Shown here in pieces: positions 47,756 to 59,533 of a DNA stretch of 64,000 nt. Source of the DNA: Cycas panzhihuaensis. Taxonomy: Eukaryota; Cycadophyta. The notes under the pieces are model-generated. The model was given only the letters and a program-made list of their open reading frames with translations. It was not told where the DNA came from and did not search any database. Each line of letters begins with the position of its first letter. The stretch's first letter is position 1. The translations under genes and the position numbers were made by a program. The stretch spans positions 88,109,741 through 88,173,740 of the forward strand of contig CM041465.1 of the NCBI GenBank assembly GCA_023213395.1, read 5' to 3'.

Positions 47756-48041
47756 TATTGGAATAATACTTATATTAAGGTGATTACCCACCTTGGGGAG
47801 ATTATCCATATTAGGGTGATAACCCATATCATTGAAAATATTGTGGTAGTATATTATTAGGTGTTTATCAACACTAGGCAGTGGTGGACCTTGAGAGGTA
47901 TATCAAATCCTCTTAGTTTTGCCTATTTATTCATGGGGTCTGAAGACCGTAGTGTTTATCAACACTACCATCCTTACAAATTGATGGTTGCTCCTTCTTA
48001 CTTGTATTTTATTTTGTTCTCTTTGTCCTATAATTCTATTA
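47756..48041 (+). repeat. Element E right LTR (3' LTR)
   Basis: 286 bp. The start TATTGG and end TTCTATTA correspond to TGTTAG and TTCCATCA of the left LTR with transitions. Confidence 0.9.
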
Positions 48042-48046
48042 AATAA
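48042..48046. repeat. Target-site duplication of element E, right copy
   Basis: AATAA, identical to 41,026-41,030. Confidence 0.82.
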
Positions 48047-48600
48047 TTATCTTCAAGAAATACAAGGCATTGTCTAAATCTTAAAAGAACATCTAAAAGA
48101 AGCTAGGAATTAGATGAAACAACAAGCTAATAAATATTGAATTAAAAAAAAACTAGAGATAAGAGATTGGCTTTATGCAAGACTACAACCATATAAACAA
48201 GCCTCCTTAAAAGGTTCTTAAAAGGAAAAAATAAGCCTAAAGTTCTATAGACTATATCTAGTTTTAAAAAATGGAAAAGTTAGTTACACTCTAGAACTTC
48301 CAACATATAAAGTATATATATATTTCATGTATCTTGCTTAAGAAAAAAATAGGTGGCCATATTCCTGTACAAACAGAGTTACCTATCTTAGATGAAGAAG
48401 GAAAATTAGTCCTTATATATGAAGCCATTATTGATAATCGAGAGAAATGATTATGATAAAAAATTATTCAAGAATACTTATTTAAGTAGAAATAATTTCC
48501 TGTTGAAGATGTTACTTGGGAATTTAATAAGTCTTTCAATCGACATTTAGAATTATAGAAAAGAAGTTTTGTGGGTGAAACATCTTAGGGGGAGGGCTTT
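48047..48600 (+). pseudogene. Element D integrase C-terminal part and chromodomain
   Basis: The frame interrupted at 41,030 continues with NYLQEIQGIV, then LKEHLKEARN, KQQANKY, and a GDWVF-like DWLYARLQPYKQASLK block (48,160-48,215), then KNGKVSYTLELPTYKV. After a linker (ELPILDEEGKLVLIYEAIID), the chromodomain follows at 48,425-48,560: IIQEYLFK, the usual W-K with stops, FPVEDVTWEFNKSFNRHLEL. This makes element D a chromovirus. In known chromoviruses the chromodomain directs integration to chromatin. Confidence 0.88.
48588..48600 (+). promoter_or_regulatory. Element D polypurine tract
   Basis: TTAGGGGGAGGGC, purine-rich, just after the chromodomain frame. The following TTTTTAAGACCCTAA resembles a gypsy LTR start with the TG mutated. 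Confidence 0.65.
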
Positions 48601-48601
48601 T

Positions 48602-48950
48602 TAAGACCCTAATTAATAATTAATTATCATTTGATATTTAAAAGGGTATGATTAAAAATCCACAACCTTTTGAATGGACACCATACCACCTATAAAAATG
48701 TGAAAACCATGGTAGCAAAACATCACCTATTTTTAATCAATAAAACCTATTGGTCTTTTGACTATTACTCTCTTAAGCATACTTTTATGCTCTCATGTGC
48801 TCTCTTGAATTTATCAATTATCCTCAAGTTACTAACTAGAATCATAATAGATAATCTTAGTATAAACTCACATAATGTGATTTCCTCGTGAAAGTAGTTT
48901 GCCATGGAAAGATGTTATTTTGAAGTGTTTTTCCAAAAGAGGAAGTTTTA
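48602..48950 (+). repeat. Probable 3' LTR start of element D
   Basis: Placed by the polypurine tract and by the TTTAAGACCCTAATTAA start. No matching 5' LTR was found before element D, so its end cannot be set. An open stretch at 48,670-48,891 is chance. Confidence 0.35.
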
Positions 48951-51190
48951 CAAGACTAAGTTTTATAAGAAAGAGAGTTTCCTATTTGTGAAGGGTTGAA
49001 GTAGAAGATAACAAGAGTACAAAAGAATTGATCTTTAGGAAGAAGTTATATGGGGAACATAACTTATAGGAAAGACATTTATGAGGAGGATATTTCTAAG
49101 AATACTCTTAAAATAAAGATAGAAAGAAAAGAAAATTTCACATAAGTTCACTCATGGAAAAAAACCCTCCACTTAAGCGATAAATACCAAATAATAATTG
49201 TGTAGACAATGTTATTACAAGTTTGTATTTTATATTTTAGACATGTGACAAGAGACTATAAAACAAGACCACCATACCTTTATTCAAGAAAGATGCCATG
49301 AAAACATATACATTAATTTTTATCATACATCTAGGCCATTTATTTTGACAATATGATAGGAACTATTTGATCATTGATATGCATCAGATGGATTGACATA
49401 TGGCTAGTAGAATGTTAGTATGAGGCATGTAACACTAATAAAATAGAATGGAATAGTTATATCAACTTCTTCTATTTTATATTTTTTAGTATCTCATTGT
49501 TGAACATAATAGAAGAGAGTGCATGGGGAGAAGGTGCAAGTAGAGCAACAGTGAGATTGTGCATATGAGAAGGTTGGTAACTAAGTTCCAAAAAAAATTT
49601 CACTGTGTTTTCTATCAATTAAGTATAATTGTGAAGGTTAGAGATCTAGAAACTTTATAAGAATTCTAATAATTTAGGACACAAATTAGCTTTGTATTGA
49701 AGATGTTCATATATCCCAAATTAATTTGATTGTTAGCTCAATGCTTAACTCCCAATATGTAGATAATTATGAGACCTAATAATCAACCACTAGAACTACT
49801 AATTATGGAGAATATTCTCTACTTTTTAGATTAAATCTTCTTTTTAATCCTTTTAGCTTTTAGGGTTTTTAGGATCTCTGATCTTATTACCCCTCTCAGA
49901 TCTATAGGTTTTTATACACATATTTACCATATTTTAGCAGCTCAATCCTCTCTATTTTTTTTACCATTTATTGGATTCTTTATATATATCTGACATGTTT
50001 TTATTATTTATTTACCTTCTAAACCATCAATAGACCTATACCATTCTTCATGCAATAGATCTTTGAGTTACATAATTGGAAAAACTTGCATATCGTCTCA
50101 AAATTTATCGCTCACCATTGGCACCTTTTACCCACCTAACTTGCTTTGAATTACATAAAAGAAGCATTAGATCTAGGAAATGACTTTAACCTATTATTGA
50201 TAGGGCCCTGAACATCGATCCCTTATAATTTTATCTTTTGTCATTGCTACCTGACTTCATACTAGCTAATTTAACTTTCATATGTCTCTAATGATCACAT
50301 ATCAGGCCATGTGATTAAATTTGATAGATTTTATTAAAATTATATTTCTTAAAGTTTCATGTATGAATTAAATTGAATTATAAATTCTTTCAAGTTCATC
50401 CTTTGACTTTAACACTTAATTTTATGCTCTCCATCACATGATTATGGATTGAAATGAAGGTGCTCAACCATTTTTTCGTATGAAATTTGATTTTTCATAA
50501 TATCATTTCAGTTTTTTATAGTTTTCACTTCAGAGGGATGGAAAATTTCTAACTTGATTAGACCAACATGTTTTACACTTTGTTATGGAAAAAAATGAGT
50601 GGTTGAACAACCCCTTTTCATAATGATCACAAGAGATTGTAATCTCTAAACATAACACATTAAATTTTTAAGTTGTTTTCCATATATTAGCCTTAATTGA
50701 CTCTCCTCCACTCTTTTGTTAAAATTTCCTATATATGATGTTTGTTTCATAAACCATCTGAATCAATGGGCTCTTAATTTATATATTATTCCAATGGGTG
50801 GTCATATAATTACTTTTGCCCAATATTTTTGGCATAATTTAATTAAATTCTTCTAAACTCTTAACCCACACATTATAATACCTTCTCGTATTTTTGCTTG
50901 TATCTCACTCATATGATCTCAAATTTTAGATCTATTTAAACTAGTGCATCCCTAATTCAAATTCCCTCATCATGACTAGTATTTCTCATTTCTTTTCACC
51001 CATTTTAATTTTAATTTTTTGAAAAAATTGTATCCCAATTAAGTGCTCATATTTTTATGGTATGCTTCTCTTGTAAATTCAAGAACGTTTCCCTCAAAAT
51101 TTATTTCCTTGTAATGGATGTTAGCCCTTGCCCTTTTGGTCCTCTTAAGGAGAATGTCTTCATAGAACATATTCTTGAATAAGAGACTCC
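48951..51190. other. AT-rich stretch, no gene recognised
   Basis: No domain recognised on either strand. Sequence is low in G+C and CpG, like decayed repeats. Confidence 0.4.
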
Positions 51191-53400
51191 CCACACTTCA
51201 TCTCCTTTAAATTGAATCTTTAATTTGTTCTCAATTAATATTCTTTGAGTCACCTTCTACTTCTTATACACAAACCACTCAACCTAGGTTTACGATATTA
51301 GTGTTATCTTTAGCCTCTTATACCTTAGGTTATAATGCTCTTGTTACTAAATTCATAAGAGCCCCACAAATAACTCTTTATTATAATTATGCACACTCAA
51401 CTTTAATCTTGTAGGCCCTACTAACTGAAGTTACTCCCTCTACTTTTGTTCTATTAACACATAATCTACCCCATAATCATTAAGTTTTATTGGTTCTTCA
51501 TCACACAAGACATCTCAATCCATTTCAATTTGTTAACCCCTTATATCACAACCTCTTACATAGGTCATTCGTCAAATGATTTCCCAACAACTTATTCAAT
51601 AAACCTTGCATTGACTTTCTATTATTTCACCATTGATTTGGCTTGAGCCATTCTTATTTTGTTAAATAAAGGATCTCACAATCAAACTATAACTTCTAGG
51701 TATCAATATCCTCAAGTAAATTATGATCCACTTCTTTAACAAGTTATATCATGACTTAATAGTCCTACTTTTCAAGTAATATATTCTTTACAATTTGGTT
51801 TAAGTTCTTTACTTCAATCTCCTACATCTCATGGTGTTTTTAATAAAACCCCAAGGGAGTACCTTCTCATGGTTTTGTAAGTTCTTAACTTACTTAACCA
51901 TTCATTGGTCCCGCTTTCCTACCTTCGTAGTTTACCTAGATTATTAACCCTCTTCTGTAAAGTGTTCCATCTTGTTAGCCTAGAATTGGAGTTTCATGAC
52001 CTTCAGTTATATCATAAAATTACCCTCTTAGATTCTTTCCTTATGGAACTAATCCAGAAGTGTCCAATGTTCCATATCCTATCATGGGCATAAAGACCTT
52101 TACTCAATGCATTCCTAGGTTCTACATAGATTATATGAATAACTATCTTACCACAAACATTTAAATAAAACCTATTTTCTTGCTAATTCCTTCATTACCT
52201 CACTTTAAAGGAGCTTAAGGAGAAGATCCATAACATCACATCCATGCTTTTTATTTAGAATACTCCCAATAACAATAGGATAGTAATGTTCTTTGCCTTC
52301 TTTGTATCCATACACTTTTTAGTAATACACTCAAATGGTTCTATCAATTATCTCCCTATAAAATATATACTTTCCAATAACTTATAAACTAATTTGTTGC
52401 CTATTTTGATATAGAGAAACCTTCTAATTTAGGTATCAAAGCCTTATACTTGAAGGAATCTTCTCATGAATTTGCTAAGCAATTCTAAGATATAGTCTTA
52501 CTTCAAATTATAAGTATCTCAATGGTCTTCTTATCAAAATTATTCTTAAATGCTCTTAGACCATAACTTTATTTTGAAGTGTTGAAGATGAACCCTACTT
52601 CGTACCAAGATGCCTTTAAAAAGGCTCTTGTGTATGAGGCTTTTGAAATTCAAGCTTATATTAATCCTCTTCCAAAACTCAATGCCTACAAATCTAATAA
52701 GTTTGAACCTCTTAAGGACCTAAATTTCTCTTACAAGATAAATTATATGACTCTCTTACATTTATACTATGAAGTTTAAATCATAAGTTAGGAGGCAATA
52801 CCCAAGATAATACAACTTAAAAAGAGGAATCTCCTAGAACCATTACTTTTACCAAAATATACATCTCTCTATCTAAATGTTATACTAGAAGGTAGTGCTC
52901 ATTTCATGGAATGAAATCTTATTTTAAGGATGCGTATTAAACTGTGTAAAATGAAGTTCCATGCTTATCATCATACTTAAAATAGATCCAAATCTAATTT
53001 GTATTAGCCAATGTTGAAAATATCTTTCCCCAATCACGATACAGAATAATAATCTTAATAAAAATAAAACAACAATAAAAGTTTGCCCAAATTTGATATT
53101 TCTTCTACATCCTCTTAATCTTCTGAAGAAAATAATACTTTGCCTAATAATAAGCAAATTGTTCCTTCTAATAAAAAACTCCCTCTTAATGATAAAGGGA
53201 AAAGAGCAATTGGTTTTATTGTTACTTTTATATCTTCTTAAGAAATGAATCCTTTTCCTAGTCACAAGCAAATGATTTTTTCCAAAGAGGATTTACTCGA
53301 TACTATTATAGAAAAATAGATAATTATTCAAAAATTTCTACCTCTCTAACGAGGAAAAACTATAGCTTTAAAAATTCAACTACTAATGAGCTAAAACTAT
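51191..53400 (+). pseudogene. Gypsy gag relic
   Basis: A plus-strand gag fragment. The clearest frame (52,440-52,779) reads LKESSHEFAKQF, then a TAA, DIVLLQII, LFLNALRP, a TAA at the usual Glu/Gln, and LYFEVLKMNPTSYQDAFKKA followed by LVYEAFEIQAY, the typical last helix of gypsy gag. 53,100-53,290 is a Ser/Asn/Lys-rich C-terminal tail (NNKQIVPSNKKLPLNDKGKR). 51,900-52,430 is probably the N-terminal part in broken frames. No pol follows, so the element is truncated. Confidence 0.6.
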
Positions 53401-54820
53401 AGTCAATCACATGTTCCACTAGTCATATAAACTAGACACATCTATACTCTACTATGAGATAGAACTAGGTATATTTATATATACATATATTATATATATT
53501 ACATTTATAATTGTTTCTAAGGTTTGAGAAATAAGTTTTTTTTTTTTTTTCAAGTAAAGAGGTACCACTTATTATGAAGTGTTGTATATTTGATTTATTG
53601 TTATTAGCAGTTTTAAAACTAAAATTCATATATCTGATATCACATATGGTTTTACTCCTTAGTTGTTGAAAAACTTGATTGCTAAACATTAATTAAGTAT
53701 CTCACACTCATACATTCCATATACTCATGTGATTTCCTACAATCCTATATATATTATATCACCTAGATTATTATTTTCTCCTTAATATTTATTTTACATA
53801 CTTAAAAGTCAATATCCTTCAATGAAACCAAAAGGTAGTATCTAATTGGCTTTTCTATATTTTTCCATGATTTAATCTTAGAAGTTAACATTTCAATCTT
53901 ATAGGACTTTATGTTTCATTAAATACATTATATTAGCCAAATAGATATTCTAGAATTGATAGATATCTCCTCACATAGTCTTATATTTATTATTTATTTA
54001 GTCCCTTATATTAAACTATCCAAATTTACTACCTTATCTATAAATGTGGTTGGTTTTCTTATGAGCCTCATGTGGCCATTCACTAAACTATAGATTTGTA
54101 TGATACACTTGCATACATATTGACACATCTGTGGGTTCAATGGTGATTAGTTTTATTAATCTCATAGTATCATTTATTAAATCATAGACTTATGTGATCT
54201 AACATACATCTCATCTTGATCAATAAGTTTAGTGGTGAATAATCTATCTTCATTTTATCATTTATTGAATCATTAGTTAAGTTAGTATCACACACACACA
54301 CACAACTTAGCTAGTAAGATACTAAAGTCATCACTCTTAGATGTCACACCATGAATGGACTCTTATTAGGACATAGGGACACTACATCTTTATTTTATTT
54401 TTCTTGACAATTGAATATAAATCTATCATATGCTCATACTTTCCCACATCTATCATATGTTAATTTCTAATATAAATCTAGGAATACAACTTTTTATGAC
54501 ATTCATATATTTAAGGGGAGTAAAGGAAATCTTAGTTTTTTAATTATTACTTAGGTTATTTAAAATTACATTGGCTATGTTATGTTTAATGTGAGATTGG
54601 TTATTCATTACTTTCATTATTTCACATATCTCTTATGGTTTGATCAACCTTATCCTAATATAACATTATTACATTAAAACTTGAAAAACTAGCCATTCTA
54701 AGTTTAGTCCTCTATTTGACCTAAATTTTACTTAGATTTAAACCCTAATATGTTATCCATAAACCTTAGCATTAGATAAAGATGTAGGGTATTACCAATA
54801 TTATATATACAAACATACGA
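53401..54820. other. AT-rich stretch, no gene recognised
   Basis: No coding domain seen. It holds the three-copy repeat at 54,077-54,290. Confidence 0.4.
54077..54290. repeat. Degenerate tandem repeat, three units of about 90 bp
   Basis: CATTCACTAAACTATAGA (54,077), CATTTATTAAATCATAGA (54,171) and CATTTATTGAATCATTAG (54,259) head three diverged units, offsets 94 and 88. The middle parts share a TTCAATGGTGATTAG / TTTAGTGGTGAATAA motif. Confidence 0.6.
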
Positions 54821-55105
54821 TGTTAGGGATCCAACCCCTAACTAACCTTCTCTTATATTCTCTTATATCTTCTATTTCTTCTACTTCTTTTCTTTTCTTA
54901 ATACTCCACATGCATAAGTAGGAGGTTATATATATATATATATATATATATAATCCTTAAATTATAATATCTTGAATAACATTGCTATTGTATATAATTA
55001 AGAGGTTGTCCCCTTAAAAGATATTATAATACAAGTGCTCTCTTTTGGTGTTATTTAGGCATTGTGTTAGTGTGATGTTATCAATAAAGGAGTGGTATTC
55101 TACCA
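54821..55105 (+). repeat. Possible copia 5' LTR (unpaired)
   Basis: TGTTAGGGATCC at 54,821 starts a 285-bp stretch that ends ACCA, followed two bases later by a primer-site match. It contains an AT microsatellite at 54,927-54,952. No matching 3' LTR was found, so it could be the 5' end of a fragment whose other end is deleted. Confidence 0.4.
54927..54952. repeat. AT microsatellite
   Basis: About 26 bases of TA dinucleotides. Confidence 0.9.
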
Positions 55106-55107
55106 AG

Positions 55108-55119
55108 TGGTATCAAAGC
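55108..55119 (+). promoter_or_regulatory. Copia-type primer binding site
   Basis: TGGTATCAAAGC differs at one base (G to A) from the initiator-Met complement TGGTATCAGAGC. It lies 1.1 kb before the copia relic at 56,258. Confidence 0.65.
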
Positions 55120-56257
55120 AATCAATCCATGGCCTGTAAGAGAGTTAGAGGTATTGAATAGTTAGTTTTTTTCTATTAATTTTTATTCTTATTTTAAATT
55201 TTTGCTCAATCACTTCTGCTTTCTAGGGGTAGACAATGTTATAATCAATTAGCTACCCTAACACTACCACTATGTTATTTTTCTCTACATTTAGATAGAG
55301 ACCTTATATTAAGGACCTATAAATATCACGAAAATTTGTCATTTTGGACTAAGTGCATTATGGCTTTTCTATCCCTTATGTGAAGGATTGGAGATCACAC
55401 TCCTAAACTAAACCTTAAACAAAACTCAACTACAGAATTAAACCTCCATATATCTACAGGTATATAGGAGGGGCCCCTAGGTAGACTTTCCTAGTACATG
55501 TAAGCATAGAAAACTTGTTAGTCATTTATAATTTATAGTACACTAGTAAGTAATTAGTCCCAAGAAGTTACTCTCCATATACACTAGAGACATGGTAGTA
55601 TGATTGTAGAGTAGAGTATTAACCTCTATAAGTTGATATTATTTATGACTAAGATTAGTATATCAAAGGGACTACAAACTATAAAATCTCAGATCTAGTG
55701 TATTTAGTTAGTTTGTTAGTGACCTATGTGTACCTAGTTAGTCAGTCATCATTAATTTATAACATTTAGTATAGTTAGCCAATCTATCATCAGTTCATGT
55801 CTACATAATTAGCTAGTCAATTGTAAGCAAGTCAGTTAGTCAATTATAAGCAACAAAAAAAAAAGTCTTAAACTTTTCTAAAAAGGAGATATCTCACTAA
55901 CTGGAGATCAACTTCATTTCAAACTTTAGAGGACCATATAGAACATCATTCTACACAAAATCTCCCTTGAGGACTCCTGCCCAAATTCCATATTGAATTC
56001 TTAGAATTTTCTAAATTCTATTTTTTTCTTCTCTAAATCACAACTCATTACTAATAACTTGATTTCCCTCTAATATTTGGGAATAGAATCCTTTTATAAT
56101 TTGGGACCAAAAACTCTCTTAGTTAGATTGTCAATTTTTTGTGAAAGTGGGAGAATTTCACCTTGCAAGGGTTTAAACCCAACCAAAAGACCCATAAATC
56201 TATAAGAAGCTCATATGCCCCTTATTATATAACTACATTACCTTAACATCCCTTTAC
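55120..56257. other. Leader or deleted gag of a copia fragment
   Basis: No gag frame recognised. Around 55,690-55,860 short GTTAGTCAGT-like words recur. The interval is too short for a complete gag and protease. Confidence 0.4.
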
Positions 56258-56500
56258 TTTTGAACTTACATTCTAATTCATATAAACCACTTATACCAAT
56301 TTCACTTGGAGGCACAAAGTATTTCATGACCTTCATTGACAACTTTACATTAGAGAAGCAACATAGGGAGAAATATGTTAAGTCCAAATATCAAGCTAAG
56401 GATAAATTAGAGTTAGTTCATTTTAATTCATGTGAACCACTTATACTAATTTCACTTGGAGGCACAAAGTATTTCATGACCTTCATTGATGACTTTACTG
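56258..56500 (+). repeat. 150-bp-offset partial tandem duplication inside the integrase
   Basis: 56,258-56,346 and 56,411-56,496 are near-identical. The 35-base block starting GGCACAAAGTATTTCATGAC is at 56,311 and again at 56,461, exactly 150 bases (50 codons) apart, with the frame kept. Confidence 0.88.
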
Positions 56501-57846
56501 GGAGGATTTGGGTTTTTCTTTTGAAGAATATATTTGAAGCATTTATAATGTTTAGGGTTGAAGTTAAAAAATTCTCTAAAAAGAAGATCAAAATTCTAAG
56601 GAGTGATAATAAAGGTAAGTACTTGCCAACTAAACTCATGACTTTTTATAAAGATCATGGTACTCGACAATAATTGACTAGATCTTATACAACATAGTAG
56701 AATAATGTATATGAAAGAAGGAATCACTCTATTGTTAAGATGGTTAGATGCATGTTTAAAGCTAAAAATATCTCAAATGGTTTTTGGGGTGAAGCTCTAA
56801 GTATAATTATGTATTAAACGTGAGTCTAATTATAATTATTCAAAAAATCACTCTTGAAGAACTTTGGACAGATAAAAAACCCTTTAATTTGTAATGTTTA
56901 AGTGCTTAGATGTATTACTTTAATACATATACTTGATGTAAAGAGACAAAAGCTTAATGATAAAAGTTGTAAGTGTATTCTTATCGAGTATAGTGAGTCA
57001 TCCAAAGCTTATAGGCTTAGGAATCCTTTAGAGAGGAAGATTATAATAAACATAGATGCTTTCTTTGATGAGTCTAATGAGGGAATTATTCTTATTACAA
57101 ATGTTGATGCTAAAGAAGTGAATAATGAAACTCATGAAAAGAGGGAAGAGAGTAAGGAAATTCCTATAAATATTCCATCTTCTTATTCTCCTCTTAAAAA
57201 ATTAAGTAAATAGTATACTCAAACTATCAATTATTCTAAGGGTAGAGACATCAATATTAATGTAAATGTTTAGACATGGAGTGAATTTAATTATGCCTTG
57301 ATGTCAAATGTCTTAAATATTGATGACCCTGAGTCATTTGTTAAAGTTAAAGATGTTTCTCATTAGCAATCAACCATGCAGGAGGAGTATAGCTCCACTC
57401 TTAAAAATGATATATGGAATCTTATCGAGCTTCCTCTAGATAAGAAAGATATTGGTTGTAGATGAGTATACAAAGTGAAGTATTGATCTAATGGTGCTAT
57501 TGATAGACATAAGGATCAACTTATAAGTAAGAGATATGTATAAATTAAAGATTTTATATAAGTTAGTAAGAAGCATCTTATGTGTGAATTAAAGAAAGCC
57601 GTACATAGGCTTAAACAAGCACCAAAGGGCATGGTATTTGCGTATTGATAATTACTTATTTTCTTTGGGTTCATAAGATATAAATTAAATCATTTTTTTT
57701 AGAGTAGGTGTAGTGTAGAGCAATTGAGTCGGTCTATTATCTAACAAAGGATCAACTTACTAACATTCTTATTGAGTCATGAGAAGTTCAAGAGGCTTAG
57801 AAAGCTTTGATTTATGAGAGATAATAAATTACACATTACAAGGGGT
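56258..57846 (+). pseudogene. Truncated copia pol relic with internal duplication
   Basis: Copia integrase with a normal core in the second half of the open stretch 56,260-56,673: EKQHREKYVKSKYQAKDKLE, LGGTKYFMTFIDDFTGRIWV and KILRSDNKGKYL. The zinc part upstream is missing. The next segment reads ERRNHSIVKMVRCMFKAKNI, SNGFWGEAL, then DVKRQKLNDKSCKCILIEYS (56,930-57,000) and SSYSPLKK. RT starts at 57,370 (EEYSSTLKNDIWNLIELPLD), but after VHRLKQAPKGM the frame jumps within about 100 codons to an RNase H tail near 57,760, so most of the palm is deleted. Confidence 0.8.
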
Positions 57847-59300
57847 TGTTAAGAATAATATCTAATTCTTTCTTATTCTTTTCTTTAAATTAACTAATGG
57901 GCCACATTAGGCAACTTCTCTTGAGAGTTATATTTTTATATTTATCTCTCGCATACAAGAGTATGCATAAGTTGTACCTTAATATTTCCTTGTTTTTACT
58001 TTATTCCTTTACTTGCACTCTCATTATTAATGACTAGTAATCTCACACTCATTAATAGATTCAATTTGATGATTCAATGAATTGATTGATTAATACAAGG
58101 AAAGTAGATAATAACTTACTATATTCATTTGTGATTTAATGCAAGATTATCTTTTGTATATTATTGTGCTATTGCGAACTTTACTTGCTCTTATATTACT
58201 TACTATTTTTCACTCGTATTTCCAATAATAAGTATAAGTAATAAAGACTAAGTAAGTAGGAAGAAAGCCAAGTAAATTAAGAATTATTCTTCAATGAAGA
58301 ATATAGATGTTAATATTTATAATTTGTTAACCTTTGTACAAAATAAGAAGCTTTATTTATATGAGAAAATGGTACAACACTTTATGATTGCCTCTATTAA
58401 TCCTTGTACTAATATCATTAACCCTAGCATTGATGTATTATTAATCATTGTATAGATTGTTAATCCTAATGCACTCTTAAATATAGTGCTAATTACACAT
58501 ATATGATTCCTGCTATTATAAACTAAACTCCATGTTAACCTATTCTAAGGACTAGTCTTACTTAGTTACAATCTTAAAAATGTGAGGCACACTACAAATA
58601 CACAACCATGGTAAATAACTATAATCCTCCTTTAATGTTAGTTTTTATGGTTAAATTTCATTTACTAATTTGATATAGTGAAATCTTCCATTATTTTTAA
58701 ATTTATATATTAGAAAAGTACTTGATTAAATATGAATGGGGAACTTTTGTGTGTGTGTGTATGCATGCAAAAACGAACATCATATTTTTCCACCCACTCT
58801 TGTGATAAAGGTCGATTTGATAATATGATATGATATAATATAATATAATAAAATATAATACTATTATATCTTTTCTTATTTTGTTATATCCCATTGCTTT
58901 ATATGATGGTATTGCATTACATTCTATAATACTAGTTATAATTATGTTAATGTAAATTAATACTTTCTTAATAATTATATATTTTTTTCATTCTTTTCAT
59001 AAAGCGTTCATGATCTAAAACCCCATTTTTTCACCATATTTCATATTAATATAGTAATGTATCATGACAATTATTTAAGGAAAATTCAAACCATATAGAT
59101 TAGAAAGAGAAAAACCACTTTTTGTATTTCAACTAATTTATGCACACAACATATTAGGGCCACCTAGGAATGGATTCATTCATGCTACATGCCACTTGGA
59201 ATCTTTCAAATTAGGTTGTTCAACAATCACCTCCTCCACCCTTTTTTTCAATATATATTTTTTAAAAACTCTAAGTTGATAAGTTCTATGAGTATACCCT
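57847..59300. other. AT-rich stretch, possible LTR start, no gene recognised
   Basis: TGTTAAGAATAATATC at 57,847 follows a short purine tract (AAGGGGT) and may begin the 3' LTR of the copia relic, but it does not match the candidate at 54,821. The rest contains a short GT run (58,749) and ATAATATAAT-like repeats, with no gene. Confidence 0.4.
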
Positions 59301-59406
59301 TACCACATAAAGAATTCCTCGTTGTTGTGCTCTCGTGAATGTGTTGAACGTGGACCGGCACTTGGAGGCGAATGTGTGGAACACACGTTTGAAGTTATGA
59401 CAACGT

Positions 59407-59426
59407 GACACCTCATCCGAGGTGTC
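59407..59426. promoter_or_regulatory. Perfect inverted repeat in the promoter region
   Basis: GACACCTC-ATCC-GAGGTGTC, two 8-base arms with a 4-base centre. It lies about 110 bases upstream of the telo-box and could be a dimeric factor site or a hairpin. Confidence 0.7.
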
Positions 59427-59518
59427 AAAATCGTCCCACTACAACACCCATAAACGTAGTTTTCACTTTTTGACACAGGCCAACGGTAAGATGCAGACGT
59501 CACATCCAGAAGGAAGGA

Positions 59519-59533
59519 TTAGGGTTAGGGTTT
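59519..59533. promoter_or_regulatory. Telo-box
   Basis: TTAGGGTTAGGGTTT, two telomere-type units. Only two units are present, so this is a promoter motif rather than an interstitial telomere array. Confidence 0.6.

Larger units (their letters stand above)
41031..48041 (+). mobile_element. Ty1/copia element E, full length, nested in element D
   Basis: A 7,011-bp plus-strand copia element with two 286-bp LTRs of equal length, a primer site, a polypurine tract and an AATAA duplication. The polyprotein order is gag, protease, integrase, RT, RNase H. It interrupts the integrase of element D, so it is younger. LTR identity is about 75-80% by eye, dominated by transitions. The leader between primer site and gag is 2.35 kb. 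Confidence 0.92.

Noticed and set aside
1133-48600. Reassigned genetic code (TAA/TAG as Gln, as in some ciliates)
   Set aside because: Stops sit at Gln positions, but CAA/CAG are still used, Trp codons are hit too, frameshifts are common, and the elements are plant-type. Deamination of methylated DNA explains all of it.
59519-59533. Interstitial telomere array
   Set aside because: Only two TTAGGG-type units, in a promoter-like setting. A telo-box is the better reading.
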